The position numbers and the translations under genes are program-made. A stretch of 64,000 nucleotides of DNA, taken from the NCBI GenBank assembly GCA_947487205.1, contig CANKVU010000001.1, positions 310,001 through 374,000 of the forward strand, given 5' to 3'. Positions within the stretch are counted from its first letter, which is position 1. Every line of letters begins with the position of its first letter. Below, piece after piece: positions 42,299 to 50,961 of this stretch. This DNA is from an uncultured Paracoccaceae bacterium (GTDB taxonomy: Bacteria; Pseudomonadota; Alphaproteobacteria; Rhodobacterales; Rhodobacteraceae). Below the pieces are notes generated by a model. The model made no database searches. It saw nothing but the letters and a program-made list of their open reading frames with translations, and was not told where the DNA came from.

Positions 42299-43396
42299 CT
42301 AGCCGGAATGGCGCAAGGACGCGAAGAATCCGGGATCGACGCTGTCGCCGGCGAATGTCCCGCCCTCGGTCAAGAGGCTGACCGCGTCGTGGCTGTGCAG
42401 GCTCTCCTGGTGGCTCGCCGCCACCCGGAAATCACCGATCCGGGGATCGGCCCGCAGCCCCTGGGCGAAAAGCCGCGCCGCATCCTCCACGAAGATGGGG
42501 TTGGCGGCGTTCAGCTCGGCGAAGGCCTGTTCGTCCTCGCGCTTCACCATCACCTGCGTCTCGGTCGGGACGGCGGCGCGGCAGATGTCGATCAGGTCCT
42601 CGAAGGGAACGTGGTCGGCGTGGTCGAGCGCCACCGAGATCCGCGCCACCGACCGCTGGGAATGCGGCGTGGCAAGCTGGCCGCGGGTGCGGCGCGCATG
42701 CTCCGACAGTTCCAGCGAGCAGGGGCACGTGGAGGAATAGACGTAGTCCAGGTGCAGGATCCGCTTCCGGCCCCCGTCCCCCGCCACGACTTCCATCGCG
42801 ATGTCGTAGAACTGGTACCCCGACAGGCCCGATCGCAGGCTCTCCACCTTCAGGGGATAGGAGACGCGCATCATGATCCGGGCGTCCGAGCTTTCGAGGT
42901 TGCCGAGATAGGCGTCGAGCGTGCGGTCGATGACCGCGAAGGACTGCGTCTCCTCGGCGGTATCGTAGAAGGTCCGCATCAGGCGGGACATGTTGATGCC
43001 CTTCTTGTCCGCCTCGAGGCTCACGGTGCCGGTCACGCCGGCCTCCAGCACCATCTCGCCCCCGTCGCGGGTGGCGAAACGCACCGGAAGTCTGAAATTC
43101 GAGATGCCGACCTGCTGGATCCGGCACCGGTCGCCCCGGATCAGGCTCTGGGGGCCGTTCTGAAGGTCGGGCAGGGTCGCCCGGTATGCCGGGTCGGCGA
43201 CGAAGTCGCGGGGATACTCCGCCGAAAGGGCCGGGTAGGTCTCCGACCGCCCCGGGATCAGCGCCCGCAAGGCGGGATCGACGCTCGAGATCTCCTCCTC
43301 CGTCGCAGTCTCGGCCCACCGGCGCAGGCGCTGCAGGAGTTCCTGGGCGTCCTCGGTCGCGAGGCCGGCGCCAGCCTCCCGCAGATGCATGTTCAT
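42299..43396 (-). CDS. folE2: GTP cyclohydrolase FolE2 (type IB)
   Basis: 365 residues, a little long for FolE2. Recognisable motifs are LVIRG-like SLIRGDRCRIQQVGISNFRLP, VSLEADKKGINMSRLMRTFYD, the YVYSSTCPCSLELSEHA segment with the catalytic/metal Cys, TPHSQRS and a C-terminal ESLHSHDAVS. It converts GTP to 7,8-dihydroneopterin triphosphate, feeding folate and queuosine pathways. FolE2 needs no zinc, so it can replace FolE under zinc shortage; no Zur site is obvious here. The start is the ATG behind AAAGGAGGGGCATC. Upstream of a GNAT gene. Confidence 0.93.
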   Translation of the reverse strand: MNMHLREAGAGLATEDAQELLQRLRRWAETATEEEISSVDPALRALIPGRSETYPALSAEYPRDFVADPAYRATLPDLQNGPQSLIRGDRCRIQQVGISNFRLPVRFATRDGGEMVLEAGVTGTVSLEADKKGINMSRLMRTFYDTAEETQSFAVIDRTLDAYLGNLESSDARIMMRVSYPLKVESLRSGLSGYQFYDIAMEVVAGDGGRKRILHLDYVYSSTCPCSLELSEHARRTRGQLATPHSQRSVARISVALDHADHVPFEDLIDICRAAVPTETQVMVKREDEQAFAELNAANPIFVEDAARLFAQGLRADPRIGDFRVAASHQESLHSHDAVSLLTEGGTFAGDSVDPGFFASLRHSG

Positions 43397-43491
43397 GATG
43401 CCCCTCCTTTGCGAACCGGACACCGGAAGTAAGGCACGACGATGCCGATTTCTACCGCATGCGTCAAATGACACCGGGCGGGCGACCGGCG

Positions 43492-43860
43492 TCAGGCGGG
43501 CGGGGCCATCCGCCGTTCCATCTCGGGCCCGGTGGCCCCCTCGCCCGTCTCCGTCCAGCCCCGGCGGGCGAGGAACGCGGCCAGATCGGCGCCGGCCGTC
43601 GTGCTCAGGCGCGCCAGGCCGCCGCGGCGCGCCTCGGCCTCGATCGCGTCATAGAGCGCCGTGGCGGCCGCGCGTCCCCGGTCGCCCGCCGCCGTCCAGA
43701 CCGGGTCGAGGCGCCCGCCCGGCCCGAGCGCCATCACGCCCGCCGTGCCCTCGCGGTCCTCGGCCAGGACGACGTGCAGGGTGGTAAGGCGGATCGCCGG
43801 CGCGCCGGTCAACTGAGACAGGTCGGCCGCGTCGACATCCCGCGCGATCCGCAGCCTCAT
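43492..43860 (-). CDS. GNAT-like acetyltransferase, short
   Basis: 122 residues. It matches the GNAT fold loosely: RLRIARDVDAADLSQL, LHVVLAEDREGTAGVMALG, and a VWTAAGDRGRAAATALYDAIEAEARRGG region where the acetyl-CoA pyrophosphate loop R/Q-x-x-G-x-G/A would be (here D-R-G-R-A-A). The final stretch FLARRGWTETGEGATGPEMERRM is typical of GNAT ends. It overlaps the metZ stop by 4 nt (ATGA) and so is probably coupled to it. Substrate unknown; link to sulphur metabolism is speculative. Confidence 0.75.
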   Translation of the reverse strand: MRLRIARDVDAADLSQLTGAPAIRLTTLHVVLAEDREGTAGVMALGPGGRLDPVWTAAGDRGRAAATALYDAIEAEARRGGLARLSTTAGADLAAFLARRGWTETGEGATGPEMERRMAPPA

Positions 43861-45038
43861 GCCGCCCCCAGGGCGGTGTCGAGATCGGCGAGCAGGTCCT
43901 CGGCGCCCTCGAGCCCCACGCTGAGGCGAATGAGCCCCGGCCCGATGCCCAGCGCGTCGCGGGTCTCCTCGGCCAGGCGTTGATGCGTCGTCGTTGCCGG
44001 ATGGGTGACGATCGACTTCGCGTCGCCCAGATTGTTCGAAATCGTGACGATCCGCAGCGCGTTCAGGACCCGGAAGGCGGCCTCTTGGCCGCCCCGCACA
44101 TCCAGCGACAGCACGGTTCCGAACCCGCCCATCTGCGCCGCCGCGACGGCGTGCTGCGGATGGCTCTCGAGCCCCGGATAGATCACACGCGACAGGGCCT
44201 TGTGCCCCTCCAGGGCCGCGGCCAGGCGTGCCGCCGTCTCGGACTGGGCTCGGACGCGCAGGTCCAGCGTCTCGAGCCCCTTCAGCATCACCCAGGCGGT
44301 GAACGGCGACATCGCCCCGCCGGTATGCTTGAGATACGGCTCCAGGGTCTTGCGGATGAAGTCCCGGCGTCCCAGCACGGCGCCGCCCAGCGCCCGGCCC
44401 TGCCCGTCGATATGCTTCGTCGCGGAATAGACGATGACATCCGCGCCGAGTTCCACCGCCCGGCTGAAGACCGGCGTCGCGAAGACGTTGTCGCAGACGA
44501 CGGTCGCGCCGGCCCGATGCGCGAGGTCCGCCACCGCCTCGAGGTCGATCACCTCGAGGGCCGGGTTCGACACCGTCTCCATGAAGACAGCCACCGTGTC
44601 GGGCCGGATCGCGGATCGCCACTGGTCGAGGTCGGTACCGTCCACAAGCGTCACCTCCACGCCGAAGCGGGGCAGGATTTCCTCGACGATATAGAGGCAC
44701 GAGCCGAACAGCGCGCGGGACGAAACGACGTGATCGCCCGACTTCACCATCGCCATCAGCGCGGCGTTGACGGCCGCCATGCCCGAGGCGGTGGCAAAGC
44801 AATCCTCGGTCCCCTCGAGCGCGGCCAGCCGCTCCTCGAACATCCGGACGGTGGGATTGCCGTACCGGGCATAGATGAACTCGTCCTCGCCCAGGTCGGC
44901 GAAACGCTGCGCGGCCTGCTCGGCGCTGTCGTAGACGAAGCCCTGCGTGAGGAAGATCGCCTCGCTCACCTCTCCGTACTGGCTGCGGCGGATGCCGCCA
45001 TGCACCGCCCGGGTGCGCGGGGTCCAGTCGTCGCTCAT
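43857..45038 (-). CDS. metZ: O-succinylhomoserine sulfhydrylase
   Basis: 393 residues, Cys/Met metabolism PLP family. PLP-Lys lies in YSATKHIDGQGR, with the preceding VVCDNVFATPVFSRA and a YARYGNPTVRMFEERLAALEG near the N-terminus. MetZ makes homocysteine directly from O-succinyl- (or acetyl-) homoserine and sulphide; other members (MetB, MetY) are less likely because of the GQGRALGG motif and length. A SAM-II riboswitch and promoter precede it, so methionine synthesis is probably shut off when SAM is abundant. AAGGAGACGG is the ribosome site. Downstream: a short GNAT gene. Confidence 0.93.
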   Translation of the reverse strand: MSDDWTPRTRAVHGGIRRSQYGEVSEAIFLTQGFVYDSAEQAAQRFADLGEDEFIYARYGNPTVRMFEERLAALEGTEDCFATASGMAAVNAALMAMVKSGDHVVSSRALFGSCLYIVEEILPRFGVEVTLVDGTDLDQWRSAIRPDTVAVFMETVSNPALEVIDLEAVADLAHRAGATVVCDNVFATPVFSRAVELGADVIVYSATKHIDGQGRALGGAVLGRRDFIRKTLEPYLKHTGGAMSPFTAWVMLKGLETLDLRVRAQSETAARLAAALEGHKALSRVIYPGLESHPQHAVAAAQMGGFGTVLSLDVRGGQEAAFRVLNALRIVTISNNLGDAKSIVTHPATTTHQRLAEETRDALGIGPGLIRLSVGLEGAEDLLADLDTALGAA

Positions 45039-45097
45039 GGGGTGCCGTCTCCTTCGTCGCCCTGCCGGGGGAGGGGCCGGGTCGCCGACAGGCTCCG

Positions 45098-45154
45098 CCC
45101 TCTTTAGCGGTATCGTTTACCGTGGCCCGCAATCCGGTTCACAAATCGCCACGG
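45098..45154 (-). promoter_or_regulatory. SAM-II riboswitch (metA/metZ motif)
   Basis: On the minus strand: stem P1 CCGTGGC (45148-45154) pairs perfectly with GCCACGG (45120-45126). The loop begins GATTT (45143-45147) and ends with ATTGC near 45129-45133; after P1 come TAAACGATACC and GCTAAAGAGGG (45098-45108). This order (P1, GAUUU, AUUGC, P1', UAAA, GCUAAAnAGGG) matches the SAM-II pseudoknot known in alphaproteobacteria. It binds S-adenosylmethionine and would lower metZ expression. The ribosome site is about 50 nt further, so control may use a different fold than direct ribosome-site masking. Confidence 0.85.
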
Positions 45155-45160
45155 GGCCGG

Positions 45161-45189
45161 TGCGTAGAAGCGTTGCGCGGAACGGTCAA
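45161..45189 (-). promoter_or_regulatory. Putative promoter of metZ riboswitch transcript
   Basis: Minus strand TTGACC (45184-45189), 17-bp spacer, TACGCA (45161-45166). A transcript would begin near 45154, exactly at the 5' side of riboswitch stem P1, which supports both calls. Confidence 0.55.
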
Positions 45190-45284
45190 GCATCGTCATG
45201 GAGGCTTTACCGTCCCGTCACGCCCGCGTCTTAGGCATGACAGACAGAGCGCCCTGTAATCGCTCGGTTTTCAGGGGACAGGGG

Positions 45285-46175
45285 ATGCCACACCTGGCCG
45301 TGAACGCGTCGCGCGAGGCCGTCCTTTCGGGGGTCGGCGCGCTTGGCCCCGCCTTCGCGTGCCTTCCCCCCCGCGCGCCCGTGATCGTGATGGTCCACGG
45401 CTACGGCTACGACCCCGCGCGCCCCGGCCGCTCGCCCCATCCCCGCCTGTTCGGGGGCCCGCGCGGATGGGCGGCCCGGCTGGGCGCGGGGACGGGCGAA
45501 AGCGCGCCGCTCTGCATCGGCTTCGGCTGGTCGTCGCGCGGGACGGTCTGGCGCGCCTGGGCCGAGGGCGCGCGCGCCGCGGCGCCGCTCGCCGGGCTGA
45601 TCAGCCGGATCGCGGCCCGGGGCCATCGCGTCCACCTGATCGCCCATTCCATGGGCGCGCGGGTGGCCCTGCACGGCCTGGCCCTCGCCCCGAGCGACTC
45701 GGTCGGACGGGCGGTGCTGATGACCGGGGCGGCGCTGCGGTCGGACGCGCGGCGCGCGCTGGCCTCGCCGGCGGGGCGGCGCGCCGAGGTGATCAACGTC
45801 ACCTCGCGCGAGAACGACATCTTCGATGCCGCGGTGGAGCTGGTCACCGGCTGGACCGGCCGCAGCATCGGCGACGGCCTGGGACGGCCGCGGGCGAACT
45901 GGCTCGACCTGCAGATCGACGCGCCCGCCGCCCGGGTGGGGATGGCGCGGCTGGGATATGCGCTGGCGGCGCCGGCGGCGCGGATCTGCCACGATTCGGC
46001 CCATGCCCGGCCGGGGATGTTCGACCTCTATCGCGACCTGCTGACCGACCCGCCGCGCCTGCCGCTTTCGGCCCTGCGCGACGTTCTGCCCCGCGAGGGC
46101 GAGCCGCGCTGGTCGCGCCTGCTGGCGCGCACCGCGCTGCCCGAGCCCGCCCCGCCGCGCGACGTGGCGACCTAG
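45285..46175 (+). CDS. Alpha/beta hydrolase (DUF900-like)
   Basis: 296 residues. The fold signature is PVIVMVHGYGYDP near the start (oxyanion HG) and the nucleophile elbow AHSMGARVALHGL (G-x-S-x-G variant H-S-M-G), followed by a histidine-bearing tail (ICHDSAHARPGM). It may be an esterase or lipase-like hydrolase; substrate unknown. The start is set at MPHLAVNASREAV behind CAGGGGACAGGGG; ATGs further upstream lie over the metZ promoter and have poor ribosome sites. Divergent from metZ. Its stop shares CTAG with the convergent YciB gene. Confidence 0.82.
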   Translation: MPHLAVNASREAVLSGVGALGPAFACLPPRAPVIVMVHGYGYDPARPGRSPHPRLFGGPRGWAARLGAGTGESAPLCIGFGWSSRGTVWRAWAEGARAAAPLAGLISRIAARGHRVHLIAHSMGARVALHGLALAPSDSVGRAVLMTGAALRSDARRALASPAGRRAEVINVTSRENDIFDAAVELVTGWTGRSIGDGLGRPRANWLDLQIDAPAARVGMARLGYALAAPAARICHDSAHARPGMFDLYRDLLTDPPRLPLSALRDVLPREGEPRWSRLLARTALPEPAPPRDVAT

Positions 46176-46759
46176 TTTCCGCCCTCGGCGCCGTGCTCGC
46201 GGAACAGCCGCCCCTGGGCGACGAAGAAGACGAAGATCGCCGCGGTCAGCCCGAAGGTCTTGAAGTTCACCCAGGCGTCGGTGGACATCGTGCGCCACAC
46301 GATCTCGTTGAGCACTGCCAGGCCGAAGAAGAAGGCGCAGAACCGGCGCGTCAGCTTCATCCACCCGGTCTCGTCCAGCGGCACCAGTTCGGACATGACC
46401 ATCCGCAGATAGCTCTTCCCCTGCAGCAGCCCCACGCCGAGGATCGCCGCGAAGATCAGATAGATCAGCGTGGGCTTCATCTTGAAGAACCGCTCGTCGT
46501 TGAACCACACCGTCAGGCCGCCGAAGACGACGACCAGGACCAGGGTTACGATCTGCATCCGGCTGACCTCGCCGGTCAGGCGCCACAACAGGAAGGTCGA
46601 GAGCGCGATCAGCGGCACGAACCCGGCCGTGATGAGGACGAAGCCGGAATATTCCGTGCCCCCGATCGCGAAGCTGCGGTCGCGCAGCAGCAGGTAGGCC
46701 GCGAAGAAGGCCAGGACCGGCCCCAGTTCGAGGATCGTCTTCAGGCTGTTCTTCGACAT
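46172..46759 (-). CDS. Inner-membrane protein YciB/IspZ family (septation protein A-like)
   Basis: 195 residues with five hydrophobic segments. Family motifs: LKTILELGPVLAFFAAYLL at the N-terminus, WFNDERFFKMKPTLIYLIFA, GKSYLRMVMSELVPLDETGW and NEIVWRTMSTDAWVNFKTFG. YciB in E. coli links to envelope and division machinery, and in Shigella to septation and spreading; here it is an inner-membrane envelope protein with no finer role certain. The ATG MSKNSLKT was chosen; the upstream GATGGGACCCAC is a weak ribosome site. Divergent from MgtC. Confidence 0.9.
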   Translation of the reverse strand: MSKNSLKTILELGPVLAFFAAYLLLRDRSFAIGGTEYSGFVLITAGFVPLIALSTFLLWRLTGEVSRMQIVTLVLVVVFGGLTVWFNDERFFKMKPTLIYLIFAAILGVGLLQGKSYLRMVMSELVPLDETGWMKLTRRFCAFFFGLAVLNEIVWRTMSTDAWVNFKTFGLTAAIFVFFVAQGRLFREHGAEGGN

Positions 46760-46983
46760 GTGGGTCCCATCCGCTGCATTCCACGATCGCGGCCCCGCAA
46801 ATGGGGGGCCCGCGGCTCCACCTTCTCGCCCGGCAGGGGGGCGGCGATCAAGGCCGCGGAACGCCGCCGGGCCGAACGGCACGGGAGCGGCGGCCCCCCC
46901 GCCGCGCCGGGCCGTCCCCCGGCGGTGGAACGCCACGCGGGAAAGTCCCGTTGACCCGGCACATCCCGCGACCCGGTTCCGCC

Positions 46984-47466
46984 ATGATCGACGCAATCCT
47001 GAACGAACTCGACGGCTCCTTCACGACCGTGCCGCCCCTCGTGGCCGCGATCCGGCTGACCTTCGCGGCACTGCTCGGCGGGGTGCTGGGATGGGAGCGG
47101 GAAAGGCGCGACAAGCCGGCCGGGCTGCGGACGCACATGCTCGTGTCCATCGCCGCATGCCTCTTCATCATCGTGGGCGCGCAACTCGGGACGATGGATT
47201 TCGGCGCGCCCGACAGCCTCCGCATCGACCCGTTGCGCCTGATCGAGGCGGTGACCGCCGGCGTGGCCTTCCTCGCGGCGGGCCTGATCTTCACCGCCGG
47301 AGGAAAGGTGCGCAACATCACCACCGGCGCCTCGCTCTGGCTGGCCGGGGCGATCGGCCTCGCCTGCGGTGCGGGGCAGATGCCGCTCGCCCTGATGGCG
47401 ACCGTGATCGTCGTCGTCGTGGTGAGCGGGCTGGGATGGCTGGAGCGGCACTGGCCCGGCCGGTAG
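46984..47466 (+). CDS. MgtC/SapB family membrane protein
   Basis: 160 residues: the hydrophobic MgtC N-terminal domain only, with RLTFAALLGGVLGWERERRDKPAGLRTHMLVSIAACL (read in parts) and FLAAGLIFTAGGKVRNITTGASLW, LAGAIGLACGAG. About four to five membrane segments. MgtC-like proteins influence magnesium starvation survival and ATP synthase activity in pathogens; here the C-terminal ACT-like domain is absent, as in many SapB homologues. I see no good ribosome site before the ATG, so initiation may be weak or leaderless. Confidence 0.88.
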   Translation: MIDAILNELDGSFTTVPPLVAAIRLTFAALLGGVLGWERERRDKPAGLRTHMLVSIAACLFIIVGAQLGTMDFGAPDSLRIDPLRLIEAVTAGVAFLAAGLIFTAGGKVRNITTGASLWLAGAIGLACGAGQMPLALMATVIVVVVVSGLGWLERHWPGR

Positions 47467-47502
47467 GCCTCCGGACCCCGAACCGGGCGGCGGACGGGAT
47501 CC

Positions 47503-48759
47503 CTACCGGTCGAGCCCGGTGAGCGCGGCGGCGAAATCCTCGGGGTCGAAGGCGTCCAGATCGTCGATCTGCTCGCCCACGCCGATGGCATGGATCGGCA
47601 GGCCGAAGCGGTCGGCCAGCGCCACGAGGACCCCGCCCCGCGCCGTCCCGTCGAGCTTCGTCATCACCAGTCCCGACACGTCGGCGAGCTTCTGGAAGAT
47701 CTCGACCTGGTTCAGCGCGTTCTGCCCCGTCGTCGCATCCAGCACCAGCACCGTGTTGTGCGGCGCGTCCGGGTCCTTCTTGCGGATTACGCGGACGATC
47801 TTGGCCAGTTCCTCCATCAGGTCGGCACGGTTCTGCAGCCGCCCGGCCGTGTCGATCATCAGCAGGTCGGCGCCGTCCCGTTCGGCCTTCGTCATGGCGT
47901 CGAAGGCAAGGCTCGCGGGGTCCGACCCCTGCGGCGCGGTCATCACCGGCACCCCGGCGCGCTCGCCCCAGACCTGGAGCTGCTCGACGGCCGCCGCGCG
48001 GAACGTGTCGCCGGCGGCGATGACGACGGACTTGCCCGCGGCGCGGAACTGGCTTGCCAGCTTGCCGATCGTCGTGGTCTTGCCCGAACCGTTGACGCCG
48101 ACCACCAGCACGACCTGGGGCTTCTTGGCATAGAGCGGCAGCGGCTTGGCCACCGGTTCCATGACCCGGGCGATCTCGCGGGCCAGCAATTCCTTGATCT
48201 CGCGCGAGGACATGCGGCGGCCGAGCCGGCCCTCGGCCATGTTGGCGGTGACGCGGGCCGCCGTCTCCACCCCCATGTCGGCGGTGATCAGCAGATCCTC
48301 CAGATCCTCGAGCATCTCGTCGTCGAGGGGGCGGCGCATCACCGCGCCCTCCCCCGCCCCGCCGCGCCGGAAGAGGCGGCCCATGATCCCGCCCCTCGGC
48401 TGTCCGGTTCCCGGCGGCGTGTCGTCCGGAACCTCGATCGGCGCGGGATCGCCCGGCGCCTCGGGCGGGGCCTCCGCCGGCACCTCCTGCGGCGGCGGCG
48501 CGGGCCGCGGATCCTGCGGGGCGGGGAACGGCTCGGGCGCCGGCGGCGGGCCCGGATCGGGGTGGGGCTGCGGCGGCTCGGGCCGGGCGGGGTCCGGCAC
48601 GGACGGCGCCTCCGGTCCGGCCGGATCGGGCGGCATGTCCGGGTCCCCGGGATCGGCCCCGGACACCGAGCCGCCCTCCCCGACGATGGCGTCGAGTCCC
48701 TCGTCGAGTTTCGAGGAGGACTTGAAGAGCCGCGATTTCAGCTTGTTGAAGAACGACAT
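47503..48759 (-). CDS. ftsY: Signal recognition particle receptor FtsY
   Basis: 418 residues. The C-terminal NG domain (about 120-418) has G1 GVNGSGKTTTIGKLA, IAAGDTFRAAAVEQL, IDTAGRLQN and TKLDGTARGG, ending in DLDAFDPEDFAAALTG. The N-terminal A region (about 30-120) is unusually rich in Pro, Glu and Asp, with repeated PDP/PEP runs, whereas typical FtsY A domains are acidic without so much Pro. It docks SRP-ribosome complexes at the inner membrane for co-translational insertion. Start: MSFFNKLKSRLF, with an amphipathic membrane-binding start. Confidence 0.95.
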   Translation of the reverse strand: MSFFNKLKSRLFKSSSKLDEGLDAIVGEGGSVSGADPGDPDMPPDPAGPEAPSVPDPARPEPPQPHPDPGPPPAPEPFPAPQDPRPAPPPQEVPAEAPPEAPGDPAPIEVPDDTPPGTGQPRGGIMGRLFRRGGAGEGAVMRRPLDDEMLEDLEDLLITADMGVETAARVTANMAEGRLGRRMSSREIKELLAREIARVMEPVAKPLPLYAKKPQVVLVVGVNGSGKTTTIGKLASQFRAAGKSVVIAAGDTFRAAAVEQLQVWGERAGVPVMTAPQGSDPASLAFDAMTKAERDGADLLMIDTAGRLQNRADLMEELAKIVRVIRKKDPDAPHNTVLVLDATTGQNALNQVEIFQKLADVSGLVMTKLDGTARGGVLVALADRFGLPIHAIGVGEQIDDLDAFDPEDFAAALTGLDR

Positions 48760-48868
48760 GGGTGCATCCGGGCCTGACCTTTGACGACGACTTAGGACGA
48801 ATGGCGCGGCTGTGAAAGCCGCCCGCGGGATCTGGCGTCCGCCTGCCGCCCGTGGCAGCATCGCGGCC

Positions 48869-49264
48869 ATGCGTGTCGCCGTCCTCTGCCTGACCCTGTT
48901 CGCCCAGCCCCTGGCCGCCCAGACCCCCATGGGGGCGGAGGCGTTCCGGACCTATACCGAAGGCCGGACGCTGACCTTCTCGGCCAACGGAGAACCCTAC
49001 GGGGCGGAGGAATACGGGGCCGACCGGCGGGTACGCTGGTCGTTCCTCGACGGCACGTGCCGCGAGGGGCGGTGGTATCCGGAGGGCGACCGGATCTGCT
49101 TCGTCTACGAGGACATGGACGGCGGACCGCGCTGCTGGACGTTCTGGCGCGAGGGCGGCGGATTGCGCGCCCGCTTCGCCGACGATCCGGACGGCTCGGT
49201 CCTCTACGAGACCGCCGCCTCGGACGAACCGCTGGAATGCCTCGGCCCCGAGGTCGGCGTCTGA
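48869..49264 (+). CDS. Hypothetical periplasmic protein
   Basis: 131 residues. A signal peptide ([16 protein letters not shown]) precedes a small domain with [53 protein letters not shown] and [10 protein letters not shown]. The pattern of W, G and Cys (four Cys, likely two disulphides) resembles DUF995-type or other small secreted beta proteins common in Rhodobacterales, but I do not recognise it firmly. Start at MRVAVLCL, the first ATG that gives a signal. Convergent with xseA; a short hairpin CGCCAC/GTGGCG (49277-49291) lies between. Confidence 0.78.
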   Translation: MRVAVLCLTLFAQPLAAQTPMGAEAFRTYTEGRTLTFSANGEPYGAEEYGADRRVRWSFLDGTCREGRWYPEGDRICFVYEDMDGGPRCWTFWREGGGLRARFADDPDGSVLYETAASDEPLECLGPEVGV

Positions 49265-49276
49265 TCCGCCCGCCAT

Positions 49277-49291
49277 CGCCACACGGTGGCG
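49277..49291. terminator. Short hairpin between convergent genes
   Basis: CGCCAC (49277-49282) and GTGGCG (49286-49291) pair over a 3-nt loop, 13 nt past the stop of the periplasmic protein gene and 16 nt before the xseA stop. Small stem, no T-run. Confidence 0.3.
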
Positions 49292-49306
49292 CCGAGCCGC
49301 GAAGCG

Positions 49307-50848
49307 TCAGAGCAGGGATCCCTGCCCCGGCGGGTCCTCTGGCGGCTTTCGCGGCTTCTTCGGGGCGGCGCCCCCCAGGGTGAGGATCCCGTCGGCGAAT
49401 TCGAGGGACAGGCGCGAGGCCTGCTCGGCCCGCGCCCGGCTTTCCACCACCGCGTCGCCGTCGCGGACGACCGCGTAACCCCGCGACAGGGTCGCCTTGT
49501 ATCCCAGCGTCGCGTGCAGCCGATCGAGCGCGCCGAACCGATCCCGCGCGGTGTCGAGCCGGGCGGCGAAGGCCCGGTCGAGGCGCCGCGCCTCCCGGTC
49601 GAGATCCGCCCGGCCCCGCAGAACCGCCCGGGCGATGGGGCGCGGGTCGGGCCGGCGGTCGGCCAACGCCTGGCGGCGGCGGTGGATCAAACGCTCCAGC
49701 GCCGGGACGAGGCGGAGGCTCGCCCCCTCCAGCCGGCGCCGCGCGGCACGGATCAGGTCGCGGATGCGGGCGGGACGCACTCCGGCCGCGATCTCGGCCA
49801 GACGCGCCCGCCGGGCGGCGAGGCCGGCCTCGAGCGCCATCGGCAACCGTGCCTCGGCCCAGTCGAATCGCTGCCGGGCGGCGCCGGTCAGCGCTTCGGG
49901 GCGCGGCAGGGCGCGGGACAGGTCGGCCAGCCGCTGGCGCCGCTGCCCGATCGCCTGACCCAGGCCGCGCGACAGCCGCGCCGCCTGCCCGTCGAGCCAG
50001 GCACGCAGTTCCAGCCTGACCGGCACGGCCAGTTCGGCGGCGGCGGTGGGGGTCGGCGCCCGGCGGTCGGACACGTGGTCGATCAGCGTCGTGTCGGTCT
50101 CGTGCCCCACGGCGGAGATCAGGGGGATCTCGCTCTCGGCCGCGGCGCGGGCCACGATCTCCTCGTTGAACCCCCACAGGTCCTCGATGGAGCCGCCGCC
50201 GCGCGCGACGATCAGCAGGTCGGGCCGGGGTACGGCGCCGCCGGGCGCGATGGCGTTGAAGCCGCGGATCGCGGCGGCCACCTGGGGCGCGCAATCGCGG
50301 CCCTGGACCGCCACCGGCCAGACCAGGACCTGCCGGGGAAAGCGGTCCTGCAGGCGATGCAGGATGTCGCGGATCACCGCCCCGGACGGCGACGTGACGA
50401 CGCCGATCACGTCGGGCAGGTAGGGCAGCGGCCGCTTGCGCTCGGGCGCGAACAGCCCCTCGGCCTCCAGGGCCTTCCTGCGCTTCTCCAGCATCGCCAT
50501 CAGGGCGCCGACGCCGGCGGGGCGCACGTCGTCGGCGTTCAGCTGGTATTTCGACTGGCTGCCGAAGGTGGTGAGCTTGCCCGCGGCGACCACCTCCATC
50601 CCCTCCTCGGGAACCTGGCTCAGGCCCGCGACCTGCCCCTTCCAGGCGACGGCGGCCAGCACGTTGCGATCGTCCTTGATGTCGAAATAGAGATGGCCGG
50701 ACCGGGCGCGGAACACCCGGCCGACCTCGCCGCGCACCTTTACCCGGCCGAATTCGCCTTCCACCACGCGCTTCACCGCCCCCGAGATCTCGGAAACGGT
50801 GTATTCGTGGGCGTTGGCTCCGGGGCCGTCGTCTTCGAAAAGCTCCAT
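49307..50848 (-). CDS. xseA: Exodeoxyribonuclease VII large subunit
   Basis: 513 residues. The N-terminal OB fold ([27 protein letters not shown]) is followed by the catalytic core with [38 protein letters not shown], and [29 protein letters not shown], then a long helical coiled coil (about 290-440) that carries XseB copies. It degrades single-stranded DNA in both directions during repair. xseB is not in the window. The C-terminus (about 470-513) is a glycine/proline tail. Divergent from purD. Confidence 0.94.
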   Translation of the reverse strand: MELFEDDGPGANAHEYTVSEISGAVKRVVEGEFGRVKVRGEVGRVFRARSGHLYFDIKDDRNVLAAVAWKGQVAGLSQVPEEGMEVVAAGKLTTFGSQSKYQLNADDVRPAGVGALMAMLEKRRKALEAEGLFAPERKRPLPYLPDVIGVVTSPSGAVIRDILHRLQDRFPRQVLVWPVAVQGRDCAPQVAAAIRGFNAIAPGGAVPRPDLLIVARGGGSIEDLWGFNEEIVARAAAESEIPLISAVGHETDTTLIDHVSDRRAPTPTAAAELAVPVRLELRAWLDGQAARLSRGLGQAIGQRRQRLADLSRALPRPEALTGAARQRFDWAEARLPMALEAGLAARRARLAEIAAGVRPARIRDLIRAARRRLEGASLRLVPALERLIHRRRQALADRRPDPRPIARAVLRGRADLDREARRLDRAFAARLDTARDRFGALDRLHATLGYKATLSRGYAVVRDGDAVVESRARAEQASRLSLEFADGILTLGGAAPKKPRKPPEDPPGQGSLL

Positions 50849-50961
50849 GGGGCGGCAGACTAGACCGCCACGCGGGCGGGCGAAAGGCCCGCGCCCGCTT
50901 CACAATGCGGGCATCCGCCTCTATCAGCCGTGCGGACCGGAGCGGAGCGGAAGGCGGCGCG

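Noticed and set aside
46760-46983. A sigma-70 promoter (TTGACC at 46951) giving a leaderless mgtC transcript
   Set aside because: The hexamer 17 bp downstream (CGGTTC) is a poor -10, so the match is too weak to annotate.
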